Assembly (NCBI GenBank): GCA_017619445.1
Contig: JAFZSI010000040.1
Span: 1-64,000, forward strand
From: Prevotella sp.
GTDB taxonomy: Bacteria > Bacteroidota > Bacteroidia > Bacteroidales > Bacteroidaceae
Direction: 5' to 3'
Length of the DNA: 64,000 nucleotides
This document shows, piece after piece, positions 22,341 to 32,200 of the stretch. Numbering within the stretch: position 1 is the stretch's first letter; the number at the start of each line of letters is the position of its first letter. A model generated the notes under the pieces. It was not told where the DNA came from, searched no databases, and saw only the letters and a program-made list of their open reading frames with translations. Both the position numbers and the translations under genes were made by a program.

Positions 22341-23584
22341 ATGTAAGAACCTTCATAGACCGCCCGATACTGTCTGGAGTCATTTCGGTGCTGATGGTAT
22401 TGGTGGGCATCATCGGGTTGAGCCAACTCGCGCTCGAGCAGTTCCCCGAGATTGCTCCGCCCACCGTGCGCATCATGGCATCATATACGGGTGCCAACGC
22501 CGAGACGGTGCAGAAAAGTGTCGTCGTGCCCCTCGAGGAGGCCATCAACGGTGTGGAGGGCATGATGTATATGACATCATCGGCCTCGAACAACGGAACC
22601 GCCAGCATCGGCATCTTCTTCCGTCAGGGCACCGACCCCAACATGGCGATGGTGAACGTGCAAAACCGCGCCGCCACGGTGCAGGGCCGACTGCCAAGCG
22701 ACGTAGTGAAGAGCGGACTCACCGTGCGCAAACGCCAGACCTCGAACATCAAACAGATTGCCGTCTATAGTCCCGACAGCACCTTCGACCGCTCGTTCCT
22801 GGCCAACTACACGAAGATTAACATTGAGCCGCGACTGAGCCGCATACCCGGTGTGGGCGAGGTGAACGTGATGGGTGCCGACTACTCCATGCGCATCTGG
22901 CTCGACCCGCTGAAGATGGCGCGCTACGGACTGACTCCCAACGACATCACACAGGTGCTGAACGAACAGAATGTTGAGGTGGCTACGGGTACGCTGGGTG
23001 CCGAAAGTCAGAACACATTCCAGTATGTGCTGAAATACCGCGGTCGCTATGAGGAGGAGAAAGAGTATGAGCAGTTGGTTGTGCGCTCGCTGCCCGACGG
23101 CGATGTGCTGCGCATTGGCGACATCGCCCGCGTGGAACTCGGCTCGCAGAACTATAACATCATTGGTGAGACCAACGGCAGCCCGGGCATCAACATCAGC
23201 ATCAACCAGGTGGCAGGCTCGAATGCCAACGAAATTATCAAGCAGATTGACCGTGAGGTGGAGGAGATACGCCAGTCGCTGCCCCCGGGCATTGTCATCG
23301 AGGACCTGGAAAGCAAGAAAGACTTCCTCGACGCTTCTATCACCAGTGTCGTGGAGACGCTGCTCGAAGCCCTGCTGCTGGTTATCCTTGTGGTGTGGCT
23401 GTTCTTGGGCAGTTGGCGAGCCACCATCATCCCCGCCATCGCCATCGTCGTATCACTCATCGCCACCTTGGCCGTTATCTATGCTATCGGTTTCTCGCTC
23501 AACATGCTGACGCTCTTCGCCCTCGTGCTGGTCATCGGCACCGTGGTTGACGATGCCATTGTTGTCGTGGAGGCGGTGCAGGCA

Positions 23585-23656
23585 AGGCTGGAAAAAAGAG
23601 AAGAGATGAAAGAGGAGAGAGGAGAGAGAATAGAAAAAGTTCAAAGTTCAAAGAGG
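23585..23656. repeat. Purine and AAAGTTCAAAG repeat causing the permease frameshift
   Basis: GAAGAGATGAAAGAGGAGAG, AGGAGAGAGAATAG and AAAGTTCAAAGTTCAAAG. The same AAAGTTCAAAGTTCAAA tract occurs at 25640-25657. Confidence 0.8.
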
Positions 23657-23660
23657 GGAC

Positions 23661-25499
23661 ATGGTCGAGGACGCCATGCACAACATCACTTCTGCTCTCA
23701 TCACCACTACACTTGTGTTCATGGCCGTTTTCGTGCCCGTCTGTTTCATCGGCGGAGTGACGGGAACGTTTTACACTCAGTTTGGACTCACCATGGCCAT
23801 TGCCGTGGCCATCTCGCTGTTCAACGCACTGACATTGTCGCCCGCCTTGAGTGCCATCATCATGCGCGACTCAAAGCCAAACCGATTCCAAGCAGGTTTC
23901 AATCGTAGGTTTAAGTCGTTCGCCGACCGCTACAAGGGCGCTGTTGCAGGCTTCACCCGTCGCAAAGGCCTTGCAGCCATCCTCGTTGTCGTTGCACTTG
24001 TTGCCCTCGGCTGGATGATGAAAACCACCAGGACCGGCCTCGTGCCCAACGAGGACATGGGCACCGTGTTCATCAATGTGCAGGCTTCACCGGGCAGCAG
24101 CCTGCAGCAGACTTACAGCATACTGAAAGAGGTGGAGAAGCGCATCAAAGACCTGCCGCAGCTGCGCATCTACTCGCTCATTGCCGGCAACAGCAACAAC
24201 TTCGAGCAGTCGTCATCAAACGGAAACTTCACGCTGAAACTGAAGAAATGGAGTGAGCGCAAAGGCAAGGGTGACGACGTGCAGAGCGTGGTTGAGGAGA
24301 TTTACCGCCGCACCGCTGACATTGCCAATGCCAAGATTCAGGTGAACACACAGAACATGCTGCCGGGCTTCGGTCGCATCAACGGCTTTGAGCTGCACGT
24401 GCAAGACAAGCACGGCGGCACCATCGACCAGCTGCTCGACTATACCAACCAACTCATCGCCGCCCTCAACGAACGCCCCGAGATTGGACGCGCCTACACC
24501 AACTTCTCGCTGAAGTACCCACAGTACCGTGTGGAGGTGGATGCCGCCCTGTGCAAGCGTCGCGGCGTGTCGCCTACCGATGTGCTCTCTGCCCTCAGCG
24601 GATACGTCGGCGGCAACTACGCCTCCAACTTCGTGCGCTTCACCAAGCTCTACCGCGTCATGGTGCAAGCCTCGCCCGAATACCGCCTTGACACCGAGTC
24701 GCTCAACAACATCTTCGTCAAGACCAGCAGCGACGAGATGTCGCCCATCGGCCAGTATCTCACCCTGACACGCGTCTATGGCTCCGAGACACTCTCGCGC
24801 TTCAACCTCTTCCCCAGCATCAATGTCGGAGGAACCGCCGCCGAGGGCTATAGCAGCGGCCAGGCCATCGATGCCATCCGCGAGACAGCCGCCGAGGTGC
24901 TGCCCGAGGGCTACGGCTACGAGTTTGGCGGCATGACACGCGAGGAAGCATCCGCCCAGAACACCACTGCCCTCGTCTTCGTCATCTGCATCGTCTTCAT
25001 CTACCTCATCCTCTGCGCCCTCTACGAGAGTCTGCTCATCCCCCTCGCCGTCATCCTCAGCGTGCCCTTCGGCCTGGCAGGCTCGTTCCTCTTCGCATGG
25101 CTCTGGGGACTGGAGAACAACATCTACATGCAGACAGGACTCATCATGCTCATCGGACTGCTCTCAAAAACCGCCATCCTGCTGACCGAATACGCCACCA
25201 CGCGCCGTCGTCAGGGCTTAGGAATCATTGAGGCCGCCCTCGATGCAGCCGCAGTGCGACTGCGACCCATCCTGATGACCTCCATGACCATGGTGTTCGG
25301 CCTGCTGCCCCTCGCCCTCGCCACTGGAGTCGGAGCCAACGGCAACCATTCGCTCGGCGTGGGAACCATCGGAGGCATGGTCATCGGAACAATAGCCCTC
25401 CTGTTCATTGTCCCCGTCCTCTTCGTCATCTTCCAAACCTTAGAGGAACGGATGCAAGGGAAGGGGTGGAAAAAAGAGGAGAGAAGAGAGAGGAGTTAG
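23661..25499 (+). CDS. C-terminal half of split RND permease
   Basis: This frame could be translated separately from ATG 23661, which is preceded by GAGGGG. It begins MVEDAMHNITSALITTTLVF and holds TM5-TM6, the second periplasmic porter domain (about residues 120-450) and TM7-TM12 (LILCALYESLLIPLAVILSV; GLLSKTAILLTEYA). It overlaps the out-of-frame extension of the upstream half, which ends at 23908. Whether two half-permeases could assemble is unknown. The tail (GKGWKKEERRERS) is again read from purine repeat. Confidence 0.7.
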   Translation: MVEDAMHNITSALITTTLVFMAVFVPVCFIGGVTGTFYTQFGLTMAIAVAISLFNALTLSPALSAIIMRDSKPNRFQAGFNRRFKSFADRYKGAVAGFTRRKGLAAILVVVALVALGWMMKTTRTGLVPNEDMGTVFINVQASPGSSLQQTYSILKEVEKRIKDLPQLRIYSLIAGNSNNFEQSSSNGNFTLKLKKWSERKGKGDDVQSVVEEIYRRTADIANAKIQVNTQNMLPGFGRINGFELHVQDKHGGTIDQLLDYTNQLIAALNERPEIGRAYTNFSLKYPQYRVEVDAALCKRRGVSPTDVLSALSGYVGGNYASNFVRFTKLYRVMVQASPEYRLDTESLNNIFVKTSSDEMSPIGQYLTLTRVYGSETLSRFNLFPSINVGGTAAEGYSSGQAIDAIRETAAEVLPEGYGYEFGGMTREEASAQNTTALVFVICIVFIYLILCALYESLLIPLAVILSVPFGLAGSFLFAWLWGLENNIYMQTGLIMLIGLLSKTAILLTEYATTRRRQGLGIIEAALDAAAVRLRPILMTSMTMVFGLLPLALATGVGANGNHSLGVGTIGGMVIGTIALLFIVPVLFVIFQTLEERMQGKGWKKEERRERS

Positions 25500-25688
25500 G
25501 AAATTTACAATTTGACAATTTTTTCGCGGAGCTCAAGGAACTCCAATTTACAATTTATTTTGGCATTTAACCAATTTACAATTTCTCATTTGTCCGCTAA
25601 CTCCCGCTAACTCCCGCTAACTTCCGATAACTCCTTTATAAAAGTTCAAAGTTCAAAAGGAGAAGGGAGAGGATTCCCTTAAACAGAG
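25500..25688. repeat. Intergenic repeat mosaic after RND operon
   Basis: AATTTACAATTTGACAATTT, TTCGCGGAGCTCAAGGAACT, CTAACTCCCGCTAACTCC units, AAAGTTCAAAGTTCAAAAGG, and a partial palindrome module (GGATTCCCTTAAACAGAG). Confidence 0.75.
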
Positions 25689-25732
25689 ACAAAGCCCTGA
25701 CTTGCAGATTTGCTGAGTCAGGGCTTTGTTCT
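25689..25732. terminator. Bidirectional terminator between RND operon and carboxylesterase
   Basis: A perfect 12-bp stem CAAAGCCCTGAC and GTCAGGGCTTTG, with the arms separated by 14 nt, lies 20 nt after the convergent esterase stop. Confidence 0.7.
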
Positions 25733-25747
25733 GTAAAAATGGGCGGG

Positions 25748-27304
25748 TTATCTTCTGCTGCCAGGTGTTCTGGGAGCACCGGGAGCACCGGGACCGCCGA
25801 AGGGGAAGCCCTGGGGCTGGGGGGCAATCTCTGGCTGGCCGAAGAAGGACGCCTCGGCATCCTGGTCGTTGAGTTTGAACACCATGAACTGTGGGCTCTT
25901 CTCTGTGCAGGGTTTCCATGCACCGCCCTTGGGACCGTTGGGGTCGCTGTACTTCACGAAATTGGTCCATGCGGTGAGCATCTTCTCCGAGAGGTCCCAG
26001 TCGCCCTTGGTCCAGGGGCGCCAGCAGTGCTTGAGGCTCTTGAACACAAACCAGAGGTCGCTGCTGTGGAAGGCTCCACGCAGCCGCTGGGTGACCTCGG
26101 GATGGCTGCCGTCGTCGGGCAGCGGACGGGCAAACTCGTAGGCCCAGGCCTTGCCGCCCTTCTGTCCGCGCACCTTGCAGAACTCGGCGATGTTGGGCGC
26201 CATGTTGCCCATGTCGTTGAGGGTGAAGCCAATCATATAAGGAACGTCGGCCAGTGTGCCCTCGTGGGTGGCATCGTCAAAACTCTTCAGGCTGACATAA
26301 CCATCAATCATTGGCATGAAGGGCAGGCCGCGGCGCATGAACGCCATGGGGCCGCCAGCCTGCTGACCGTCGTCGTTCACCTGGTAGTAGAGCGTGTTGA
26401 GGGCGAAGATGGTCTCTGTGGACGCCTGACGCATTTTCTGCAAATCGGTCAGGCCAGCCCAGTCGAACACCTTCTTGGCATTGGCCTCGGCATCAGCAAA
26501 TGTTCCGCCACTATAACGGGCACCCATCATGTTGCCATTGGCATCGGGAATGGCAAGTCCCTGAGCACTCATAATGACTGCCTTATGGAACAGGCCACGG
26601 GCAAGGGGACTCTCGCAGAGGGTGCGTACGCTGCCGCCTCCGGCACTCTGTCCGAAGATGGTGACATTGTTGGGGTCGCCACCAAACTGCTCGATGTTCT
26701 TTTTTATCCACTTCAGCGCCTCAATCTGGTCGAGAATGCCATAGTTGCCAGACACCTTGTGGGGACTCTCTGCAGAAAGAGCCGGGTGTACGAGGAAGCC
26801 AAACACACCGAGGCGGTAGTTGATTGAGACGAGCACAACGTCCTTGGCACCCCACTCCTGACCGTCGAACTCGGGCTCAGAGCCGAAACCCTCGCGATAG
26901 CCGCCACCATGAATCCACAGGGCAACGGGCAGTTTCTTCGAAGTCTGCCCCGGGGCCTTCGTCCAGACATTCAGATACAGGCAGTCCTCGCTAAAGGGAG
27001 CCTCCTTGCCATAGCCCCACTCGGTGTAGTAACCGCCAGGATACTGAATAGCCTGGTAGCTGGGATGGCCGAACGTGTCGCACACCTTCACGCCCTTCCA
27101 GGGCACCACGGGCTGCGGCTCCTTCCAACGGTTCTCCCTGATGGGAGGCGCTGCGTAGGGAATGCCACGATAAACAAACACATCAGGATGGTCATCGGCC
27201 AAAACACCTTGAACCTGACCACCTTCGATAGTTAACACTGGGTTTTCTGCACCTTGTGCAGACACTGCTACCATGAGCAGAAGAGACAAAATCACGTTTT
27301 TCAT
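25748..27304 (-). CDS. Secreted type-B carboxylesterase
   Basis: The 518-aa protein has a signal peptide (MKNVILSLLLMVAVSAQGAE), the family motif EDCLYLNVWTK, the oxyanion loop ALWIHGGGYREG, and the nucleophile elbow FGQSAGGGSVR (Ser near residue 215). A His in GAFHSSDLWFVF near residue 420 is the likely third member of the triad. The C-terminus ends in a Gly/Pro-rich tail (GFPFGGPGAPGAPRTPGSRR) of unknown role. It lies between the RND operon and the xylan locus regulator. Feruloyl or acetyl esterase activity on xylan is plausible but not shown by the sequence. Confidence 0.88.
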   Translation of the reverse strand: MKNVILSLLLMVAVSAQGAENPVLTIEGGQVQGVLADDHPDVFVYRGIPYAAPPIRENRWKEPQPVVPWKGVKVCDTFGHPSYQAIQYPGGYYTEWGYGKEAPFSEDCLYLNVWTKAPGQTSKKLPVALWIHGGGYREGFGSEPEFDGQEWGAKDVVLVSINYRLGVFGFLVHPALSAESPHKVSGNYGILDQIEALKWIKKNIEQFGGDPNNVTIFGQSAGGGSVRTLCESPLARGLFHKAVIMSAQGLAIPDANGNMMGARYSGGTFADAEANAKKVFDWAGLTDLQKMRQASTETIFALNTLYYQVNDDGQQAGGPMAFMRRGLPFMPMIDGYVSLKSFDDATHEGTLADVPYMIGFTLNDMGNMAPNIAEFCKVRGQKGGKAWAYEFARPLPDDGSHPEVTQRLRGAFHSSDLWFVFKSLKHCWRPWTKGDWDLSEKMLTAWTNFVKYSDPNGPKGGAWKPCTEKSPQFMVFKLNDQDAEASFFGQPEIAPQPQGFPFGGPGAPGAPRTPGSRR

Positions 27305-27321
27305 ATAATTATTTTTTTAGG

Positions 27322-27512
27322 GAGTTAATGGGAGTTAACGGAAGTTATCGCGGTCTGAGACCGCTCAGGGAGTTAACGGACGAATGAAAAATTATCGATT
27401 ACTTCCCTCCTTTACTCAATAATTGTAAATTGGAGTTCCTTGAGCTCCGCGAAAAAATTGTCAAATTGTAAATTATTTCTTGAGCTTTGAACTTTGAACT
27501 TTTATAAAGAAG
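27322..27512. repeat. Intergenic repeats with GCGGTC hairpin element
   Basis: GGAGTTAACGG units flank GTTATCGCGGTCTGAGACCG with CTCAGGGAGTTAACGGAC (27344-27381), nearly identical to 39025-39062. They are followed by TTCCTTGAGCTCCGCGAAAA (27433), AATTGTCAAATTGTAAATT and AGTTAGCGGG units. Confidence 0.8.
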
Positions 27513-28682
27513 TTAGCGGGAGTTAGCGGGAGTTAACGGACTTTTCCCGCTTCTTTTCTTTCTGAGGTATTCCGAAGGAGTCTCACCATACATTTTCTTG
27601 AAGTAGTGCGCAAACTGCTTGGCTGATAGTCCCACCATATCGGCAACTTCAGAGATATTGGTTTTTCCCTGGTCCATCAGACTTTTACCCCGTTTCAGTT
27701 TGATGATGCTCACAAACTCCAAGGGCGATTTGCCGGTGATGGCGATAAGTTTTTTATACAAGTGGCCTCTCGTCATGCCCACATCGCTGCTAAGCTGAGC
27801 CACAGAGTAGCTTGAGTTGCTGATGTTGGCCTCTATATTGTTAATGACACGCTGAATGAGTTCTTCGTCGAGCGAGCTCACCGCCAACTCACTGGGCTCA
27901 ATTTCTATTCCTCGTTTGATGGAATCGCGTTTTAGAGAATCTCCCTGATTAATGGAATCCCCAGACTCATGTCCTTCATGCACAGCCTTCTGCCACTCAA
28001 GTATTTTCCTGATGCGCAACCGCAGCACATTCATACTGAAAGGTTTCGTGACATAGTCTGCAACGCCTTCTTCCAAACCAGCTACGATGTTCTGCTCGCC
28101 ATCCATGGCCGTCAGCAGAATGACGGGAATATGAGCGTATTTGGTGTCGTTTCTAATATGGCGCACCAACTCAATGCCATCCATTACGGGCATCATCACA
28201 TCGCTCACCACGATGCAAACATCGTCTCCACCTTTCAGCACCCGCAAGGCCTCACTGCCATTGGAAGCCACTAAGACCCTAAACTCATTGCTGAGACTTT
28301 GCTGGAGAAACATCAGCGCGTCATGGTTGTCATCGACAACCAGAATACAAGGGCGGGTGTTGGGCGTTTGGTCGTTTGGTTGTTTAGTCGTTTGGGTATT
28401 GGTCGTTTGGTCGTTTGGGTGTTCGGTGTTTGAAATTGTAAATTGTAAATTGTCAAATTGGAGTTCCTTGAGCTCTGCGAAAAAATTCCCTCTCTCCTCT
28501 CTCCTCTCTCCTCTATTTTCCAGCCTTGCCTGAACCTCCGCACCCTCGTGCATCAAATTACTAATGCCTTTCACGTTTCTTTTCCACTTTCTATCCACCA
28601 ACAATGTGAGGGCAGCTCCTATCATCATTCCAATAACAGTAGCCACTATAATAGGCAAGAGGTTGGTAACAAAAATACCCAT
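27513..28682 (-). CDS. Membrane-anchored REC-AraC regulator, probable xylan locus regulator
   Basis: The protein has one N-terminal transmembrane helix (about 7-29, LLPIIVATVIGMMIGAALTL), then a low-complexity linker (about 54-110), a receiver domain (about 112-225: CILVVDDNHDA, phospho-Asp in VVSDVMMPVMDG, Lys in VTKPFS), and an AraC HTH domain (about 285-375, SSYSVAQLSSDVGMTRGHLY). This resembles the cytosolic end of a hybrid two-component regulator but lacks the sensor and histidine kinase parts. The linker is built from four repeat types read in frame. It lies divergently next to the first SusC gene, suggesting control of the xylan genes. Confidence 0.82.
   Translation of the reverse strand: MGIFVTNLLPIIVATVIGMMIGAALTLLVDRKWKRNVKGISNLMHEGAEVQARLENRGERREERGNFFAELKELQFDNLQFTISNTEHPNDQTTNTQTTKQPNDQTPNTRPCILVVDDNHDALMFLQQSLSNEFRVLVASNGSEALRVLKGGDDVCIVVSDVMMPVMDGIELVRHIRNDTKYAHIPVILLTAMDGEQNIVAGLEEGVADYVTKPFSMNVLRLRIRKILEWQKAVHEGHESGDSINQGDSLKRDSIKRGIEIEPSELAVSSLDEELIQRVINNIEANISNSSYSVAQLSSDVGMTRGHLYKKLIAITGKSPLEFVSIIKLKRGKSLMDQGKTNISEVADMVGLSAKQFAHYFKKMYGETPSEYLRKKRSGKSPLTPANSR
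28353..28523. repeat. Four repeat modules inside the regulator gene
   Basis: From the 5' end of the gene: GAGAGGAG tract, TTCGCAGAGCTCAAGGAACT, AATTTACAATTTACAATTTC, and the CCAAACGACCAAACGACC tract, encoding residues about 54-110. The last tract is the reverse-strand match to 58113-58228. Confidence 0.85.
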
Positions 28683-29243
28683 TTCGCTATTTTACGATTT
28701 CACAATTTTACAATTGTCAATTGGGGAGTCCTTGAACTCTGAGAAAAGTAGATTCGGAGGTGCGAAGGTACGAGATATACTTCTTCTCTCCTTTTTTCGC
28801 TACGCTCAAGGAACTCCTCCTCTACTCCTCTACTCCTTTTCTCCTTTTCTCCCCAATTTTCGAGGTTTTATTGTGGTTGGTTTACAAAAATAACAAATAA
28901 TCGCTATTGTCATCCATCCTTTTGATTTAATCTGCCCAATTATATATTTTTTTAACTATTTATGGCAGGTTTGTATTATTTTTTAGCTTTATTTGTTTCA
29001 TTGATACATTTGGGAAGAAAACAAATACATGGCCTTGCCCCGCTTCGCAATCCACTCCGTATATTTGCATACGAAAAAGCGGATAGATACCAGAAAACAT
29101 CCTAAAAAGCGACACAATACCATAATATTTTCAATTTGAGATAATTGGCAATTGTCAATTTTTTAATTTTCAATTTACGTTTATCTCTGCTCCAAAAGAA
29201 ACTAAGTACATTTAATATTATTTATCAACCAATCAAAGACCAG
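28683..29243 (+). promoter_or_regulatory. Divergent regulatory region of the xylan locus
   Basis: This 561-nt gap holds repeats at 28683-28860 (GGAGTCCTTGAACTCTGAGA; GGAGGTGCGAAGGTACGAG; CTCCTCTACTCC). A minus-strand -7 box TATTTTTG (28885-28892) faces the regulator. A plus-strand -7 box TATATTTG (29060-29067) lies 177 nt before the SusC start. The AT-rich DNA from 28893 to 29040 is the likely regulator-binding zone; no clear inverted or direct operator pair was found. Confidence 0.55.
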
Positions 29244-32200
29244 ATGAAGAACAAAAAAACTATCTATCTTTTAGCCTTCCTGGCTTTATTCTGTCTGCTG
29301 CCTCGCGGTGCGTGGGCTCAGGGTATGGCGGTGGAAGGCACCGTTGTTGACGAGACCGGCGAGCCGCTGATCGGCGTGACAGTAAGCGTGCAGGGTCGTT
29401 CGACGGGTGCCATCACGGACCTTGACGGCCATTTCCGCATTCCCTCGGTGGCGAGCGGCGCAACGCTCGAGTTCTCCTACGTGGGCTATCTGACACAAAC
29501 GCTGCGTGCACAGCAGCGCATGTCTGTGAAGATGCAGCCCGACACGAAGAACCTTGAGGAGGTTGTGGTGATTGCCTACGGCCAGCAGAAGAAGGTGACG
29601 ATTACTGGTTCTGTGTCGGCTGTTGGCGGCGACGAGCTGCTGAAGTCGCCTGTGGCCAATGTGAGTAACGCCCTGCAGGGTAAGCTGCCGGGCATTTCGG
29701 TGGTGCAGCCCTCGGGTATGCCTGGTGCCGACGAGCCCGTTATCCGTGTGCGCGGTACTGGTTCTCTGAACAGTGCCGACCCGTTGGTGCTTGTTGACGG
29801 TGTTGAGCGTTCGTTCAGCCAGCTCGACCCGAATGAAATTGAGGACATCTCCATCCTGAAGGACGCCTCGGCAACAGCGGTGTTCGGTGTACGAGGTGCC
29901 AATGGTGTTATCCTCGTTACCACCAAGCGCGGTACACCCGGTAAGGCGTCGGTGACCGTCTCGGCAAGCACTGCCGTTCAGCAGATTTCAAAATTCGTGG
30001 ACTTCGCAGACTCTTACACTTATGGAAAGATGTGGAACTATGCGGCCATTACCGATGCGCTACCCATGAGCCAGTGGCCCGGCAGTGCCACCATTCAGGA
30101 CTATACTCCCTACGCTGACACGGGCATCCGCTTCAGTCAGGATGTGATGGAGCATTTCCGCACTGGCGACATGCCCACCACATTCCCCAATACCGACTGG
30201 ATTGACTATGTGATGAAAGACGCGGCATGGCAGGAGCAGGTGAACGTGAATGTGAATGGTGGTACGGAGCGCGTACGTTATTTCGTTTCCGCAGGATTCC
30301 TGAACCAGAACTCACTCTTTAAGACTTTCTCAAAGAATGAGGATGAGACCTTCAAGTACAACCGATTCAACTATCGTGCCAACCTCGACATCAACGTGTC
30401 GAAGTACAGCCAGCTTGCGCTCACCTTGGGCGGACGCGTTCAGAACCGCACCACCATGGGTAGCGGTGAGGGATTCCTCTTCCGCTATCTGCAGGGAGCC
30501 ACGCCATACGCTGGTATCGGTGTTGACGACCAGGGCCGTCATATCGTTGCCGATGCCAACATCGTTGGCCCTTACGACCGCGATGCCCTTTCAAACTATT
30601 ATGACTTAGGTTACGTGAACGAGAGCACCAACGTACTGAACCTGGACCTTCAGTACAAACTCGACATGAGTTTCCTCACTCAGGGTCTGGACTTCCGCAT
30701 CAAGGGCTCCTACAACACAGACTATACCGCCCAGAAGAACCGACAGAACGGTTATGGTACGGGCGTCACCTACGTGGCAACCATTGTCAACGGACAAGAG
30801 GTGCTCCGCAAAGAGAACATCACTTGGCCTATTCCCTACAACGAAAGCCGCTGGGGCAACCGCAACTGGTATGCAGAGGCAAGCTTCAACTATGCCCGCA
30901 AGTTTGGCAAGCACAATGTGGGCGCGCTGATGCTCTACAACCAGAGCAAGACTTATTACCCCTGGGATTCCGACGGCAGTCTCTACCAGTCTATACCCAA
31001 AGGCTATGTGGGACTCGTCGGCCGCGTTACCTACGACTATGACACCCGTTACATGTTGGACTTCAACATTGGTTACAACGGCTCGGAGAACTTTGCCGAG
31101 GGCAAGCGCTACGGAACATTCCCCTCGTTCTCCGTGGGTTGGATTCCTTCAAGCGAAAAGTTCTGGGAACCCATCAAGAATGTCATTGGTTATTTGAAGT
31201 TGCGCGGTTCGTGGGGTAAGGTCGGTAACGACAACACCAACGGTGCCCGCTTCCTCTATCTGCCCGGCGCATGGCAGTTCTACACTGGCTCCACCACCGT
31301 CAACCCGCAGAACCGAGGCACGAACTTTGGTACCAGCGGCGGCTGGCTGCAGGCAGTGAAAGAGCTGACCGCCGGTAACCCGAACGTCACCTGGGAGACT
31401 GCTTCCAAAATCAACGTCGGTCTCGACGCCGCATTCATCGGCGACCGGCTGACGGTGAACCTCGACCTCTTCTGGGAAGACCGCAAAGACATCTTGGTGT
31501 CAAATGCCTCGCTGCTGCCCGCAGTCACCAGCCTTCCGTCAAGCTACGTCAACGAGGGCCGTGTGAAGAATCATGGTTACGAGCTCACCCTGAAATGGTC
31601 AGATAAAATTGGTGATTTCCGCTACACCATCACGCCCAGCATTGCCTTTGCCAGAAACAAGGTGATTGAGATGCTCGAGGTGCCACCCATGTATGATTAT
31701 CTGAGACGTACCGGCTTGTCTGTTGGCCAGCGCTTCGGCTACGACCTCTTCGAATACTACCAGCCCGGCACAGAAGAGCGCTACCGTGCACAATACGGTG
31801 TAGATATGCCCGACCAGAAAATCGAGCTTAAATATGGTGACTGCGTGTATGTCGACCTCAACGGCGATGGCGTAATCGACGCCAACGACCAGAAGCCCCT
31901 CGGCTATCCTGAAAACCCGGAGATTACCTGGTCTGTCAACAGTAACTTGAACTGGAAAGGCCTCGATTTCACCATGCTTTGGGTAGGTGCCAACAATACC
32001 AGCCGCACACTGAACGGATACTTCCGCGACCAGTTCGGCTCAACCAACACCTCAGCATTGGCACAGTGGGTTGCTGACAACTCCTGGACCGAGGACAATC
32101 CCAACGCCATCCTGCCCCGCATCTCGTTCACCAACCGTGTGCACAACAACCGCGACTCGCAGGCATGGACCATCGACTCTAAATATGTGCGACTGAAGAA

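Larger units (their letters stand above)
22337..25499 (+). pseudogene. RND efflux permease (AcrB family), split by repeat insertion
   Basis: The N-terminal half (frame from 22337) runs from MNVRTFIDRPILSGVISVLM to VVDDAIVVVEAVQARLE near 23590 and then enters a purine repeat. After about 60 nt of GAGAGGAG and AAAGTTCAAAG repeats, the C-terminal half resumes in a different frame at GDMVEDAMHNITSALITTTL (ATG 23661) and runs to 25499. Together they cover both six-helix bundles and both porter domains (about 1,040 aa). The break falls between TM4 and TM5, and the transmembrane Asp pair (VVDDAIVVVE) stays in the first half. The second frame is open from 23634, so a shift of +1 would fuse the halves. 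Reinitiation at 23661 (GAGGGG upstream) is possible. Confidence 0.85.

Noticed and set aside
23585-23665. Programmed ribosomal frameshift in the RND permease
   Set aside because: No slippery heptamer or downstream structure typical of programmed shifts was seen; insertion of a repeat whose length is not a multiple of three is simpler.
25739-26827. Plus-strand frame (362 codons) opposite the carboxylesterase
   Set aside because: The minus-strand frame has the signal peptide and catalytic motifs; this one is its shadow.
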